From: Lepus europaeus
Taxonomy: Eukaryota; Chordata; Mammalia; Lagomorpha; Leporidae
Length of the DNA stretch: 64,000 bases
Direction: 5' to 3'
Assembly: GCF_033115175.1 (NCBI RefSeq)
Contig: NC_084836.1
Span: forward strand, 64,833,297-64,897,296
Part shown: positions 11,553 through 23,100 of the stretch, piece after piece
Position numbering within the stretch: the stretch's first letter is position 1
Layout: each line of letters starts with the position of its first letter
Position numbers and translations under genes: made by a program
Notes under the pieces: generated by a model
What the model was told of the DNA's origin: nothing
Database searches by the model: none
What the model saw: the letters and a program-made list of their open reading frames with translations, nothing else

Positions 11553-13615
11553 TCATGGGGCGACTCGGACGTGGACGTGGTGCCAGGCGTTGCTGAGCAC
11601 ACCGCGGAGGTTCCAGATTGGGGCCACAGTGTCCGGCTGCACGTTGTAGCTCTCATCCACAGCCTTACAGACAATGTGCAGTTCTTTCTGCCCAGCCGGC
11701 ACAGGTGCTTGCAGCTGCCACAGACGCCAGGCCCAAGCCTTCCTGGGGCACTGTTCTTCTCCATACAGCTCAGCGGCCTGCCAGGTTAGGCCCCCATCCA
11801 GCGACACGTCCACTCGGATCACAGCCCTGCCACCGCCACTCCATGCGTAGCCCTTGACGGTCACTTCTCCCGACTCCACAGTCTCCCCGGCCCGCGGCTC
11901 CGTGATGGCCGACTGCACGGGAAGTTCCTGAATAGACGGAGCTGAGTCAAAATCCACAGTGTCCCAGTCCACAGACGGAGAGAAGCCTTTGTAATCCCGC
12001 CGCTGCCAATGGCTGCCACTCTCCTCTGGCTCCACGCTCACTCTGCCCAGCCACTTGACGTGGCGGGCACCCACCACACCGGGAACCACCACTCGCACGG
12101 GGAAGCCATGGTCACGAGGCAGGGGCTCCCCATTCATCTCATATGCCAACAGGACCTCAGCTGCAGGGTCCAAGGCCCGAGCCAGAGGGATGGATGCTCC
12201 GTAGGCGGTCCCAGTGGGGTCTGAGTCCAGGCCTTCAAAGCAGACGTGGGCCTCGGCTTCAGAAAGCTGGTGGCCGGCCTGGACCAGCACATCACAGAGG
12301 CGCGCCCCAGCCCAGCGTGCAGTGCTGATGGCCCCAGTCCTCCACTCCAGACCTTTCACTTCCTTGACCTGAGACATCTCAGAGCGTCGGTTGCCGGCAC
12401 ACTGCAGTGTGACTGTGACCTCATGTTTGGGAAACTTGCGCAGGTCATCCAGGGACAGACACAGTGACTGACCCCCAGGGGCCCCGACAACATGCAAGCG
12501 ATAAGTGTCTGGGTCCAAGTTTGGAACAGGCAGATGGTTCCGGGTGAAGAAGAGAGGGTTGGGTGTGATATAGTTTTCTGTTAGCAGCTCAGGGGGTGGT
12601 TCTGCATTAAAGGGACGCTGGCTGTTTACCTTCAGAGCTGGGTGACGGACAGGATCATCAGCATAAGGGTTCGAAGTCTCTAAGGTGGAGGGTGTGGTGT
12701 CTTCGGGGTGCAGCTCCCCAATCTTGTACTGAGCCAGTAACTCACGCACATGGGGCTGGTTGTGAACAGCATAGAGGGCCCAGAAGGGCTCTAGGGGACC
12801 CCCGGCTGCTAGCATCAGCTTTGATGGCCCCCCCGGATGGAGGTCCACAAATTCTGTGACGTCAAAGACCTCACTGCCAAAAGTTACCCAGATCCCAGTC
12901 TCAGGCCTGCAGTGGGAACGCACTTCTTCCTTAGAGTATATGTGTGGTGACTCCTGGGCAGCCTGCTGGCAGGAAAGGGGTGAAGCCAAAGGGAAGAGGG
13001 TATTACGAAGAAATCACTCTAGCTTACTCCAACCCAACCCACAGCCTTAGCCAAGGATCTGAGGGTGGTAGATACCATCTCTACCCTGGGCTGTGTGATA
13101 ACAGCAAGGACACAGATCACATAGGAGCTCACCCCGTTCCCCACTTACCCTACAGCGATGGTGATGATAGGCCAACACCGCACCAAGGCCTAGAAGGGCC
13201 CCCGTGACTCTCCATCCCTTAGTGCTGGAATTCTCACCGGAAACGGTGAGGCTGGGGCCCTGGGGCTGAAAGGAATCATTTGTAGAGCAGGCCTGAGTGC
13301 AGAGCCTGGAGGGGGCTGACCTGAGTCTGGAAGAGAGAGAAATCTTAGTGGCACGTAAGGTCCCGTAGAAGTGCTGGTTTGGTCCAGGGGTCTACCTCTT
13401 CCTAGTTGACCACTTGTCCCTTCCCTTGCAACTTAGTTTCTCCAGCGATGGGTGGGTGCAGGTGGGACCCAGCTTTCCCTTTCCACCCACTCCACCCTTT
13501 CAACTCTTATCTGGTAGATAAGACGGTTGTTATCTGGGAGGCAATCCTGGGAGGGCTTGGCCTACCTGCAGGCCTGTCGGAGTCCTGAGACCATGGCTCT
13601 GTGCAGCAGTAGCAT
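11553..13615 (-). CDS. SUOX: Sulfite oxidase, mitochondrial
   Basis: The product oxidises sulfite to sulfate in the mitochondrial intermembrane space, passing electrons to cytochrome c. There are three coding exons on the minus strand: 13615-13566, 13326-13149 and 12962-11553. They join in frame to 545 aa, the human length. The N-terminus ([17 protein letters not shown]) is a presequence, and exon 2 adds a hydrophobic [12 protein letters not shown] segment. The cytochrome b5 domain has the HPGG heme-ligand motif (His118) and a second His at about 143. The molybdopterin domain carries [11 protein letters not shown], with the molybdenum-binding Cys264. A C-terminal dimerisation domain ends in HVRVAP. 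An in-frame ATG in the last intron gives a spurious extension of the large exon; the splice acceptor and conserved exons show the real N-terminus. No breaks are seen. Confidence 0.97.
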
Positions 13616-13625
13616 TGTGGCAGAC
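13566..13625 (-). other. SUOX: SUOX exon carrying the start codon
   Basis: The acceptor (TCTCCTGCAG) lies just above 13625 and the donor AG|GTAGGC just below 13566. The ten bases before the ATG are 5' UTR, so at least one upstream non-coding exon must exist. Confidence 0.8.
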
Positions 13626-14107
13626 CTGCAGGAGAATTCTGAGATGAAAACAGGGAGCCCCCGGGAGGGGATGTTAGGGAGATCTGAGGGAATGGGTGGG
13701 AGGAGGAAGACGATGAGGAAGGTCGGCCAGGAGCTCTCTGGGCACATGAGGAAACCTAACAGCAGGAGTTCACATGGGCCCCCAGAGAAAACTTGGAGGA
13801 CCTCACTAAGGGAAAGAGTCCGGAGCTTCTAGAATCGCCCACCTCCCGTCTACCCAGTCTCTAGTTGGTGTATTACAGATAATGACTGAACCCAGCAGCC
13901 CAAAGGGCAGGAGCTACATGCCAACTTATTATTTAAGTCAGCAAGAGGACAACTTAATAAAGGACAAAAATGTGAAAAGGGTTGTGGTAGCCTAATGAGG
14001 TGAGGGAACTCAGACGCTGGAGGCCAACTGCACTGGGCTTGTGAAACTGGGCCCTGCACCCCGGGCAGGATTCCAAGTCTCTCGGAACCTGCCTTCAAAT
14101 CTGAAAT

Positions 14108-14444
14108 GAGATCTACAGGCTAATCCTCCTCCTTGTGGCGCCGGCACACCGGGTTCTAGTCCCGGCTGGGGCGCCGGATTCTATCCCGGTTGCCCCTCTT
14201 CCAGGCCAGCTCTCTGCTATGGCCCGGGAAGGCAGTGGAGGATGGCCCAAGTGCTTGGGCCCTGCACCCGCATGGGAGGCCGGGAGAAGCGCCTGGCTCC
14301 TGGCTTCGGATCAGCGAGATGTGCCGGCCGCAGCGGCCATTGGAGGGTGAACCAGCGGCAAAAAGGAAGACCTTTCTCTCTGTCTCTCTCTCTCTCACTA
14401 TCCACTCTGCCTGTCAAAAAAAAAAAAAAAAAAAAAAGATCTAC
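14108..14444 (+). mobile_element. Young C repeat, slightly 5'-truncated, with TSD
   Basis: This sense copy starts at the AGGCTAATCC box and so lacks the first bases of the head. It ends in a pure A tail. An AGATCTAC duplication flanks it at 14109-14116 and 14437-14444. It lies in the SUOX 5' intron. Confidence 0.93.
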
Positions 14445-15129
14445 CTAGCAGAGCTGAGATGAACAGCAAACACCACTGTCTCTGAAGGCCTCTCAGCCCC
14501 CTTCTTCCCCGCCACCCCCCAAAACTGGGTCCCCAACCTGCGGTTTCACCCTCACCTTGTCCACGTCGGACTAGTGAGCTCAGCAAATTGAGGAGTCAAT
14601 GGCCCGGGTGTCAGGGGATGGGTTGGAGAAGGAAGTTCATTTTTCTGCTCTGTCCTGCAGCAGTTTCCTGCTCATCCCACTGGGCAAAGTACTGACCCCA
14701 GGGGGCTGTGGTGGGGACGAATGAGAAGTGTCCCCACTGCTGAGGAGATGCTGGGGACCCGCGGGAGAGGAGGCAGAGAAACCGCTAGTGCCATGGGAAC
14801 AGGAAGGGCGCCTGCAATGCATTCCCCCTGCCGCCTACTCTCTATCCCAGAAGCCCGCTTGAACCAAGAGAGATGCACGCAGGGTTGTTGGCAGAACCCA
14901 GACTCCCTGGTTTGGGAGGGGCGGCCTTTTGCTGCAATACAGAAATGCCGCCCCGGTGCGCGTAGTGGGCTCTCATGCCCCCCCCCGGGGGGGGCACTTT
15001 AGGTAGGTGGGTATGTCCCCTATCCGGGCACAAGTAGCAGGCCCTATGCCACTGCCTAGCTGCTGGCCCAAGAGGGTCTTGCAGCAACACCCCACGGTCC
15101 CAAGAGCTCCCAGGCAGTGAATGCAGAGG

Positions 15130-15500
15130 CGAATAGCGGCAGTTTGGTTATCCTTGAAGTGTGGAGCGCCGCCGGCTGCCACGGCCCCCGCCGCCGCCCG
15201 CCCTCCCTTCCTCCCGCCGCCCGCCGCCCCTGCCCGCGGCAGCCCCCTTACCCTGTCCGCCGTCCGCGCCGCGGCAGTTTTACCAGCCCGGCGCCCGCGA
15301 GCGCTCGCGGAGGGGCGGAGCCGGCGCCGTGACGTGTGGCTGGAGGAGAGGCTCGCTCACGCCCCTCCGCTGGCCCCCGGGCTATGGGCCCGCCGGGGCC
15401 GCCGCCTGGCTCCGGGCTTCCCACCTGGGGGCCGGCGGCGAAGGGTTCGGAGCCGAGCAGCTGAGTTTTTGTCTCCACTCGCGCTTGAAAGCCTGATTTG
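15130..15500 (-). promoter_or_regulatory. SUOX: CpG island, SUOX promoter and probable first exon
   Basis: This is a CpG-dense block. A minus-strand donor, GGACAGG|GTAAGG, at 15252/15251 fits the end of a non-coding SUOX exon 1. A second GTGAGC donor near 15,355 could serve an alternative exon. A C9G8 run lies nearby at 14978-14994. Confidence 0.6.
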
Positions 15501-16299
15501 AGACGACTGTGGCTTTGGTGGGCGAGGGAGTGGGCCCTGATGTCCAGAGCTGTTCAGAACCCGGCGGCCTTAGATGACGAAGACTCAAAGGTCTGGCAGA
15601 GAGGTGGGAGAAGGGAGATGTCCCCGGCCCGCCCTACAACCCGGGGTGCGGGGCGGAGTTCACCCGAGGCCGTAGACCCGGCCCGGGTCCTCCGGGCCGC
15701 GAGCTCCGCCCAGATCCTGTTTTTGACAAGTTTCTGGGCTGCAACTCCAACAGCCCTGTTTGTTTTCAAGGAAAGCAAGGTCCAGGAGTGAGAGAAATGA
15801 AGCCTAAAATATGGTTCCCAGACTTCGAGATTTTCTGGATAGCTGAATTTCTCCCTAAATTATGGAACCAACACTGAAGAGCCGTCTTTTTAGTCAGTTC
15901 TTTAAAAAAAATCGCCCTTTAAAAATATGCAGTTTATAACTTATCTCAAAGCAAATAACACTAATAGAATAAATTTGCCGTTACCCGCTTATCATTTGGC
16001 GCGAGACCAAAAATTTGCCAAACCTGATCCCTGATCCTGGGGCAAACCTATCCGTACACTGCCCCCTAGAGGCCGGAAGGCAGAGCTACAGCACCAGTCG
16101 GTTCGGGGGAAGGTCTTCACCCTTAAATTGCACGATCATTTCCCTCCCTTCCTGCTTTCCAGAGATTTTACCAGGTTACCAAGGAGCCTGCGCAGAGTAC
16201 TACAGAGAGAGACGGCAAAAGGGCCGACAGTGAAAAGTTCAGCTTGGTTCTTACGTTTTTGGAGAAGTTTCCAACTGGCGTACAATTAAGTCATTGGAG
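15501..16299. other. SUOX-RAB5B intergenic spacer
   Basis: GC-rich near the island, AT-richer further on. No repeat, exon or RNA gene was recognised. Confidence 0.45.
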
Positions 16300-18240
16300 A
16301 GGCCTGATACTGGGTTTATTTAGCTTGACCAAGGCAGCGGCAGGGAATGGCACCACCATCCTCTCCTGTTCTCCTTCAGAATCTTTGGAATTTAACACTA
16401 CTGCTGCAGTCACACCTAATCTTCCCTGCTTCACTCTCCCCTGGGGACTGAAGGGCTTGAAGTGCAGCAGCAGTGGAGAGCAGGTCTATGGGAGATTTTT
16501 CTCTTGGGATGGAAGGCGCATGACCAATCAAAAAAAAAAGCTAATTCGGGGATTTATTTGTTTAACCTTTGGGTAATGGGCCCCTTTGAGAAAGTAATTT
16601 AGCAAGAGATTCTAGAAAAAGGCACATCAACTGTTTGCATATTATATAAAGGATACACAAACAGCATCCCTCCCTCCACCATTTCCATGGTTTCAGAGAT
16701 TCTAAAAACATAAAATAGGGGTCATATTTGATGAGCTATCTGGTTCTGAGAATGGGGGTGATTAATTAGCAATAAAAGAGCTACTTTCCAAATGGAATTC
16801 TTTTAGTTTATGAAAGATTAAAGGGAATAAGGAGATACACCAAGATGCAGGCAACGTATATTTCTGAATCAATAAAACATTACTGGGTATACTTTCTTCC
16901 AAATTTCTAGTGCCAGACAAAATAGCAAAAAATGAAGCAACACTCCAATGCACTTTTTTTTCCTTTTTTACTTACATTAAATACATCGGTAAATCAGCAG
17001 TCGCATTCTGTTACCACGATTGTTATGTTGGGAGAGGAAGAAAAGGAAAGAAAGGCAAATGCTTTCTTAGAAGAAGGGGAAGACACCCTCCTCCTCTAAA
17101 AAACTGATCAGAAGAAAAAAAAAATGAAGAAGTGGGAAATAAAAAACTAAGACCCCCAAGCTCAACAGAGCTTAAAGGAAGGCAGAAGAGCTGGTGGGAG
17201 TAGAGGGACGGCAGCAAATAGGCCCAGAAGCTAAGGCCAATACTGTTCCTAAGGGGGCGGGGTAGGGAGAAGGGGCCCAAGGAGACGTCTCCCAGCCCCA
17301 AGGCAATAAAACATCTTTACTCCTGCTCCATGGGGAAAGCTACACAAAAAATTTCATTTCTGAGAGACTCAAGAGAGTCATCCCAGTTCTTCCACATGTA
17401 AAAAGAATGTACTGGGTGCCTTGAGAGGCGAGTGGGTCCTGGGAAAGGGAGGGAGAAATGGACGCGTGTTTCAGGGCCATGAGAACTAAGGCTGCCCCCA
17501 GAAGAGGAAGAGAATGTAGGCCTCAGCTTCATGGATTTCTCAGCTGCTCTGGGATACAAGGCAGTCTGCAAGCCAGATGGGCCAGAAAATTTCCAATTCT
17601 AGGTGAAAACAGCTTTTCCTATCTTTCTTCCCCTAATTTTCCCAAAACTCTGGGCTAGAACAAGAAGGAACTTGGGAGTTTTTTCTTGCTGTAATGGCTT
17701 CCTCCCCCCCCCCCTCCAATGTCCTAAAACACCTGATGAGAGGCTGGATATTTGGAAAGGACCAATGTCCTCTGATGATGTGAGACAGTTGTGAGGTGCC
17801 TTCAGTACTAGTCATCCCTGTCCACAGGAACAGGTGGTACACGAGGGGACCGCAAGCAGGCCGCTGTGGTATCAGTCCCTAGTGGCTCACAAATTAAACC
17901 ACCTGTTAGGAAGAGGGACTGGGGATAAGGACAGAGGAACTAAACTCAAGATAGAAACAAAGGAGAAAAACAGGGCTAGATGAGAGGCAGGAGACTGAAC
18001 AGACTATACAGTAGGAATAAAGATCAGACCTATTTACAGAAAAGTAGAAAAGACATGGTAATGGAAATCAAATTGCATGTGAACCCTTGGAAAGGACAGA
18101 AAACTCCTCCCTTTTGTCGGACCCCTCTTTTCTCCCTTACCTTGACCTATGCTATCCTGACACCATTCCCCAGTTGCTTAATTAATTCTCCAGGGAAAAC
18201 ATATATATGTTTTTAAGAGTATGTACGTATATATGTACAC

Positions 18241-18264
18241 GTACACACACACACACACACACAC
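18241..18264. repeat. (CA)n microsatellite
   Basis: A short run of CA dinucleotides preceded by TATATGTACACGTACA. Confidence 0.9.
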
Positions 18265-18730
18265 TCCTGAGCTAGGTTTGCAAGACAGGTTGTTAATGAG
18301 TTGGAGGAAGCTAGCAGTGGAGGCTGGGCTTGAGTAGCTGCCACTGGTACTGTTCTCTACACCTCCTTCCAAAACCACATATATTCTGCAGATTCCATTT
18401 AATTAAAAAGGTAGGACCACGTAAATAGCCACACAGCCTGGTGACTAGGCCTGGGATGCTCAGATCATGTGCCAGGTATGGGTTGCTCCAGTTACAGTCA
18501 CTGCCTTGCGCATGACCGCAGACAGACCCACATAAGGAGATTCAGCCACCTTCTGACTTCAAGCCATAACCACCCACCACCACACGCCATTTCTTGAGTA
18601 CCTGTTCTGTAAGGGGCACTGTTCTGGATATTGTATGGAAGGGGATTCCAGAGAGATAAAAGGCACAGTCGTTGCCCACAAGCAGCTTGTAATTTAATTT
18701 GGGAGCTGAAACCCACTCAAATGAAGTGGT

Positions 18731-19075
18731 CTACGACTGGTAACAAGCAGTGTCATACACTTGTCCATGTCAACCCCACTGATGACTCCACTCGTGAAAT
18801 GATCAAATATGGAGATGACAAAAACATTGATATTCACTTGAAAAAAGACCAACCCTTGGAGAGTTGTCAGTAACCAGCAGACAGACTGGTCCTTCAAGCT
18901 GAAAGGAGTTCTCTGCGATGCCTCCCAGGACTTGCTTTATCAGACAGTTGCAAAGGTTTCTCAGGCCCTCAATGTCTATAATGGCAATTCAGTTATTTGT
19001 TGTCTTACCTAAGAACCTGAGGAGCCCCTCCTGGAAGAAGAGGTGCAAGTATTTTATGATGAATAAAACTGAACC
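18731..19075 (+). pseudogene. KIF9-like processed pseudogene fragment
   Basis: Translation on the plus strand gives NPTDDSTREMIKYGDD, IDIHLKKD and, in another frame, NQQTDWSFKLKGVL then ASQDLLYQTVAK. These match the start of the kinesin-9 motor KIF9 as I know it (VKPTDD, MIRYGDD, IDIHLKKD, NNQQTDWSFK, ASQDLVYETVAK, ALDGYNGT). The copy has no introns, contains at least one frameshift and stops resembling KIF9 at about 19,005, before the P-loop. It cannot encode a motor. It lies antisense within the RAB5B 3' UTR region. An AATAAA near 19,060 and an A-rich end follow, but the link to KIF9 3' sequence is unproven. Confidence 0.7.
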
Positions 19076-20125
19076 TCACTAAAAACAAAAAGGTAGAAGG
19101 ACAGGTGATTCAGTAACTCCCCCCACAAAACAAGTACCCACTGAACTACCACCAATTAAAGTGCAAACGGCAGGGGGTTGTGGTGGTTGGGGCTGAGGCC
19201 ATCTAAAGGCCAGAGGGAGGGGAAAATGCTGATGTATCAGTCAGAGGATGGGTGTCAGAAACTGGTGGTCACCCCTCCCCCCCAATTAAATGACAGCAGA
19301 GTCAAAGATGCAGGCAACCAGTGAAGATTCTTTGGAGGACTCTGGGTTTTGATCCCCATTGTAAGAGAGATGCTACCCAGAAGACTTGGTGAGGGCAACC
19401 TGGGCCTGGAAGAGCCCAGAACCAGAGACAACCTTGCACCTCCTCCTCTGTCCAGTTAACAACCCGACTCCCCCCAAAACCTAAGAGTTTATCTCCCATT
19501 CTCATCTCTCCCCAGGACCATCTCCACAAGGCCAGCCCGTGGATACCACTCTATGTTCAAATATGAAACTCCAACCAAACTGAAACAAAAAGGAAGTGTT
19601 TCCTTACTCCCTTCTGTTCTGGGCCTTGTTCTCCCCCAGAGCCCTTGATGTGACTTCAATAGAAACCTTCTTCCTCAGTTCCTGGGTTAACCACCTTCTC
19701 CATCTTGGGCAGAGGAGAAAAACAGGATTAAGAACAGGGATTCCCAAAAGCAAAAGGGGGAAGGGCAGGAGACAAAAGTGTTTTCTGAAAGGATGGGAAA
19801 GAACACTGGGGAGGAGGAGGAAAGATAAGTAGGTCTCTGTCTTGCACCTATAATACAAAGTGAAGAAAGTTTGTTTTGGAAGGTAAGTCCTGGGGGATTT
19901 GACCTCCGACCCCCACAGTGAGGGGTAGGAGGCCAATGGCAACAGCTGCCTGGTGTTGGTTGCTGAAGCGTTAAAAAGTGCCATGACGGAGCTGTCAGGA
20001 GGCAGCCCTTGGGAGCCAGGGCCCAGTGTGCTGTTACCGTAGGGGCTGTGTGCTGAGGGGTGGGGATGGAGGTTATTTCTTAGCTCTCGTGCTAGCTCCA
20101 TACTTCTTTGCTGCTAGCCACCCCC

Positions 20126-23100
20126 TCAGTTGCTACAACACTGGCTCTTGTTCTGCTGGGACTGCTCATGAAGATCCACACCCCGGCTTCGGCCTGCTGC
20201 ACCCCCCAGATTCTGGGGTTCACTCTTTGGCAACTTCTTAGCTAGAGATAAAAAGAGAAGGGAACAAAGTATGGTAGATTTTACTCAAACCCCACCCCCA
20301 ACCCCACCCCAAAAGGCTACTGGGTGGGAAAGGGGGAATTCTAGAGATTAAAGGAATGTTCTGAAGAGGAAGGGCTCACTATTTGCAAACCACATTAAAG
20401 ACAATAGGCTAAATCTGCAGGCAGAGGATAGAGGTCATAACAGAAAGCTAAGGTATTTCCATACCCAGGATTTTTTTTTTTTTTTTTTTTTTTTTTGACA
20501 GGCAGAGCAGACAGTGAGAGAGAGAGAGACAGAGAGAAAGGTCTTCCTTTGCCGTTGGTTCACCCTCCAATGGCTGCCATGGCCGGCGCGCTGCGGCCGG
20601 TGCACCGCGCTGATCCGATGGCAGGAGCCAGGTGCTTCTCCTGGTCTCCCATGGGATACAGAGCCCAGGCACTTGAGCCATCCTCCACTGTACTCCCGGG
20701 CCACAGCAGAGAGCTGGCCTGGAAGAGGGGCAACCGGGACAGAATCCGGCGCCCCGACCGGGACTAGAACCCGGTGTGCCGGCGCCGCAAGGTGGAGGAT
20801 TAGCCTAGTGAGCCACGGTGCAGGCCCCAAATACCCAGGATTTTTATAAGAGGAGACATTCCCACCTACCCTTGTTTTGAACTAGTGATGATTTTACCTA
20901 CAGAGAAGGGAAAAAGACAGGAAGACCTGAAGCTGCTCTGACCTTACCTATTGCCAGGAAGAGATCGTTCACGTTCATAGCCGTCTTGGCTGAAGTCTCC
21001 ATAAACAATAAGCTGTTGTCATCTGCATATGCCTGGGCCTCCTGCAAGGGGTGCGGTGTATTGGTGCTCAGAATGTAAGGTGGGAACAAGTGTTGCCCTT
21101 CTGCTCTCTTGTAGCACCAGAGTTAGGCAATATTCTAGGTTCCCTCCCCTTAATTAATGCCCCTTTGTACCAACTGGCCCTGGACCCATAATTTGGTGGT
21201 GACTCCCTCAAGATAAACCCATGTCCACTCAGTTCAACAAACAGATGCCAGGAAGCTTAATTACAGGGGAGAGGATAATTTGGTTGGGGATTTTTGGATT
21301 CTGACACTTGAACAGTCCTTTACATAAAATTCAGTGGCTCCTTCTTTCCTGTTTTCACACTGGTACCCCCACAGCTTGTTACTTCCCTACCACACTGTGC
21401 TGTGGAATTTTCTTCTGACTCTTACAATCCCCTGGTTGTCATCAGGGTTATAGTGTTGTTGTATGTAACTTAATGTAGAACAGAGGAATGAGACAATTAA
21501 TGTCCTTAGATAAGGTTTTCAGAGAGAGCTGGCTTGGGAAGGAGAGGCCCCAGGTATACAGCAAGTGTATTAGAGGGGACTCTGCAGGCCATCTTACTTC
21601 ATACTCCACCATGCGCTTGTTGGCCAGGTCAGCTTTGTTCCCCGCCAGGGCAATAACGATGCTAGGACTGGCCTGCCTCTGTAGTTCCTTTACCCATGTC
21701 TTTGCTCGGGCAAATGTTTCCTAGGAAAACAAGAAGAGAATGAGTGTGCTGGAATGACTGCCAGTCCACATCCATAACCTTTAAAACAGTCTCAAAAGTC
21801 ACCTCTTCTAGGAACCTTCTCTCACTGAAAGTATGGGTCTCTGCTAAGTCATTCCTTCCAACGTTTTGGCGCTTGGAAGCATAATTTGTACTCGTATTTT
21901 GCTATATCAGGAAGCTCTTTTGTCTCGCCCACCTAAGGGTTCTCAGCCCACTTACCTGATTAGTAATGTCATAAACAACAATCGCAGCTTGGGCACCCCT
22001 GTAGTACATGGGGGCTAAGCTGTGGTATCGCTCCTGCCCAGCTGTGTCCCAGATCTCAAACTTGACTGTTGTATCATCTAGACAAACAGACTGGGTGAGG
22101 AAGGCCGCTAGAGATGAGAGAACACAAGGAAAACAGTTGTAAGTGGGAGGATGAATGGAAACACACAAGCCCCCTTCAAATTATTTCTACCCTAAGAACA
22201 CTGAAGCCACTCAGCTACAGGAAAAGGCTTGGCTTTCTCCTAGAGCCGGGATTAAGACTGCCTTTGCCATTTTTTGCTTTATCAAGCACAGGCCAGAGAA
22301 GGCAAATAGGACTACAATCAGATCTTTTGATGGGTTTTGTCCCCGCCATGTTACTGACTGTCAAGCTTTTTTTTGTTTTTGTTTTTTCCCAAAATTGTGC
22401 TTAAAAACCACTAGCCCCTCCGGGTTTGGCCTCTCTTGGAGCCTGCCTACTGGCTACTCCGCCAGGAGGTCTCTGACATAAATAAATCTTGCTTAAAAAA
22501 AACCAAAAGACAAAAAAACAGACTGCCTTTGCTCAGAAGTTTCTCTGGCTGATAAATGGGGGCACATCATAAACTACAAGAAAAAGAGAACTAGTACTAG
22601 TACTTATACCAGTTGTGCCTCTTCTAATCAAAATTGGAATAACAAATAATGATGGAGACATCAAGTTTCAGATAAAAGTCTCATCAAGAATTAATTAGAA
22701 GGATGGACATTGGAGCAGTGGTTAAAACACCACTTGGAATGCCTGCATCTCATATCTGAGAGCTTGGGTTTGAGTCCTAGCTCTGCTTGCTAATGTGTAC
22801 CCTGGGAAACAGCAGATGACAACTCAATTTGGGTCCCTGCCACCCAGTGGGAGACCCCAGATTGGATTTCAGGCTCCTGGTTTTGGCTGGGCCCAGCTCC
22901 AGATGTTGTGAGCATTTGGAGAGTGAACTAGTAGATGGAAGATCTGTGACTGTATGTCTCTGTCATTCAAATAAAAATCAAAAGAACTGGGGCTGGCATA
23001 GTGGCACAGCAGGTAAAGCCACCATCTGCAATGCTGGCATCCTATACGGGCACCTGGTTGAGTTCCAGCTGTTCCACTTCTGATCCAGCTCCCTGCTGAT

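Larger units (their letters stand above)
16300..20125 (-). other. RAB5B: RAB5B 3' UTR and downstream region
   Basis: This follows the RAB5B stop. Minus-strand AATAAA hexamers occur at 16558-16553 and 16320-16315, so a long 3' UTR of up to about 3.8 kb is possible; the true end is not certain. It contains a (CA)n microsatellite (18241-18264), an ancient-repeat-like segment near 18,590-18,690 and a KIF9-like retropseudogene. Confidence 0.45.

Noticed and set aside
11553-12989. SUOX beginning at the in-frame ATG at 12989
   Set aside because: Those first codons lie in the intron. The GCAG acceptor at 12962 and two upstream exons restore the conserved 545-aa protein.
19604-20101. A 165-codon minus-strand frame below the RAB5B stop
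   Set aside because: It lies in the 3' UTR, lacks any recognised domain, and RAB5B already ends correctly at CCSN.
20435-20830. Recurring 'protein' with CLGPAP and [10 protein letters not shown] blocks, repeated at many sites
   Set aside because: Translation of the C-repeat body. The same peptides recur wherever a young SINE occurs.
22400-22500. Possible retroviral LTR end (AATAAATCTTGCTTAAAA)
   Set aside because: Too short, with no paired repeat or internal region; any family name would be a guess.
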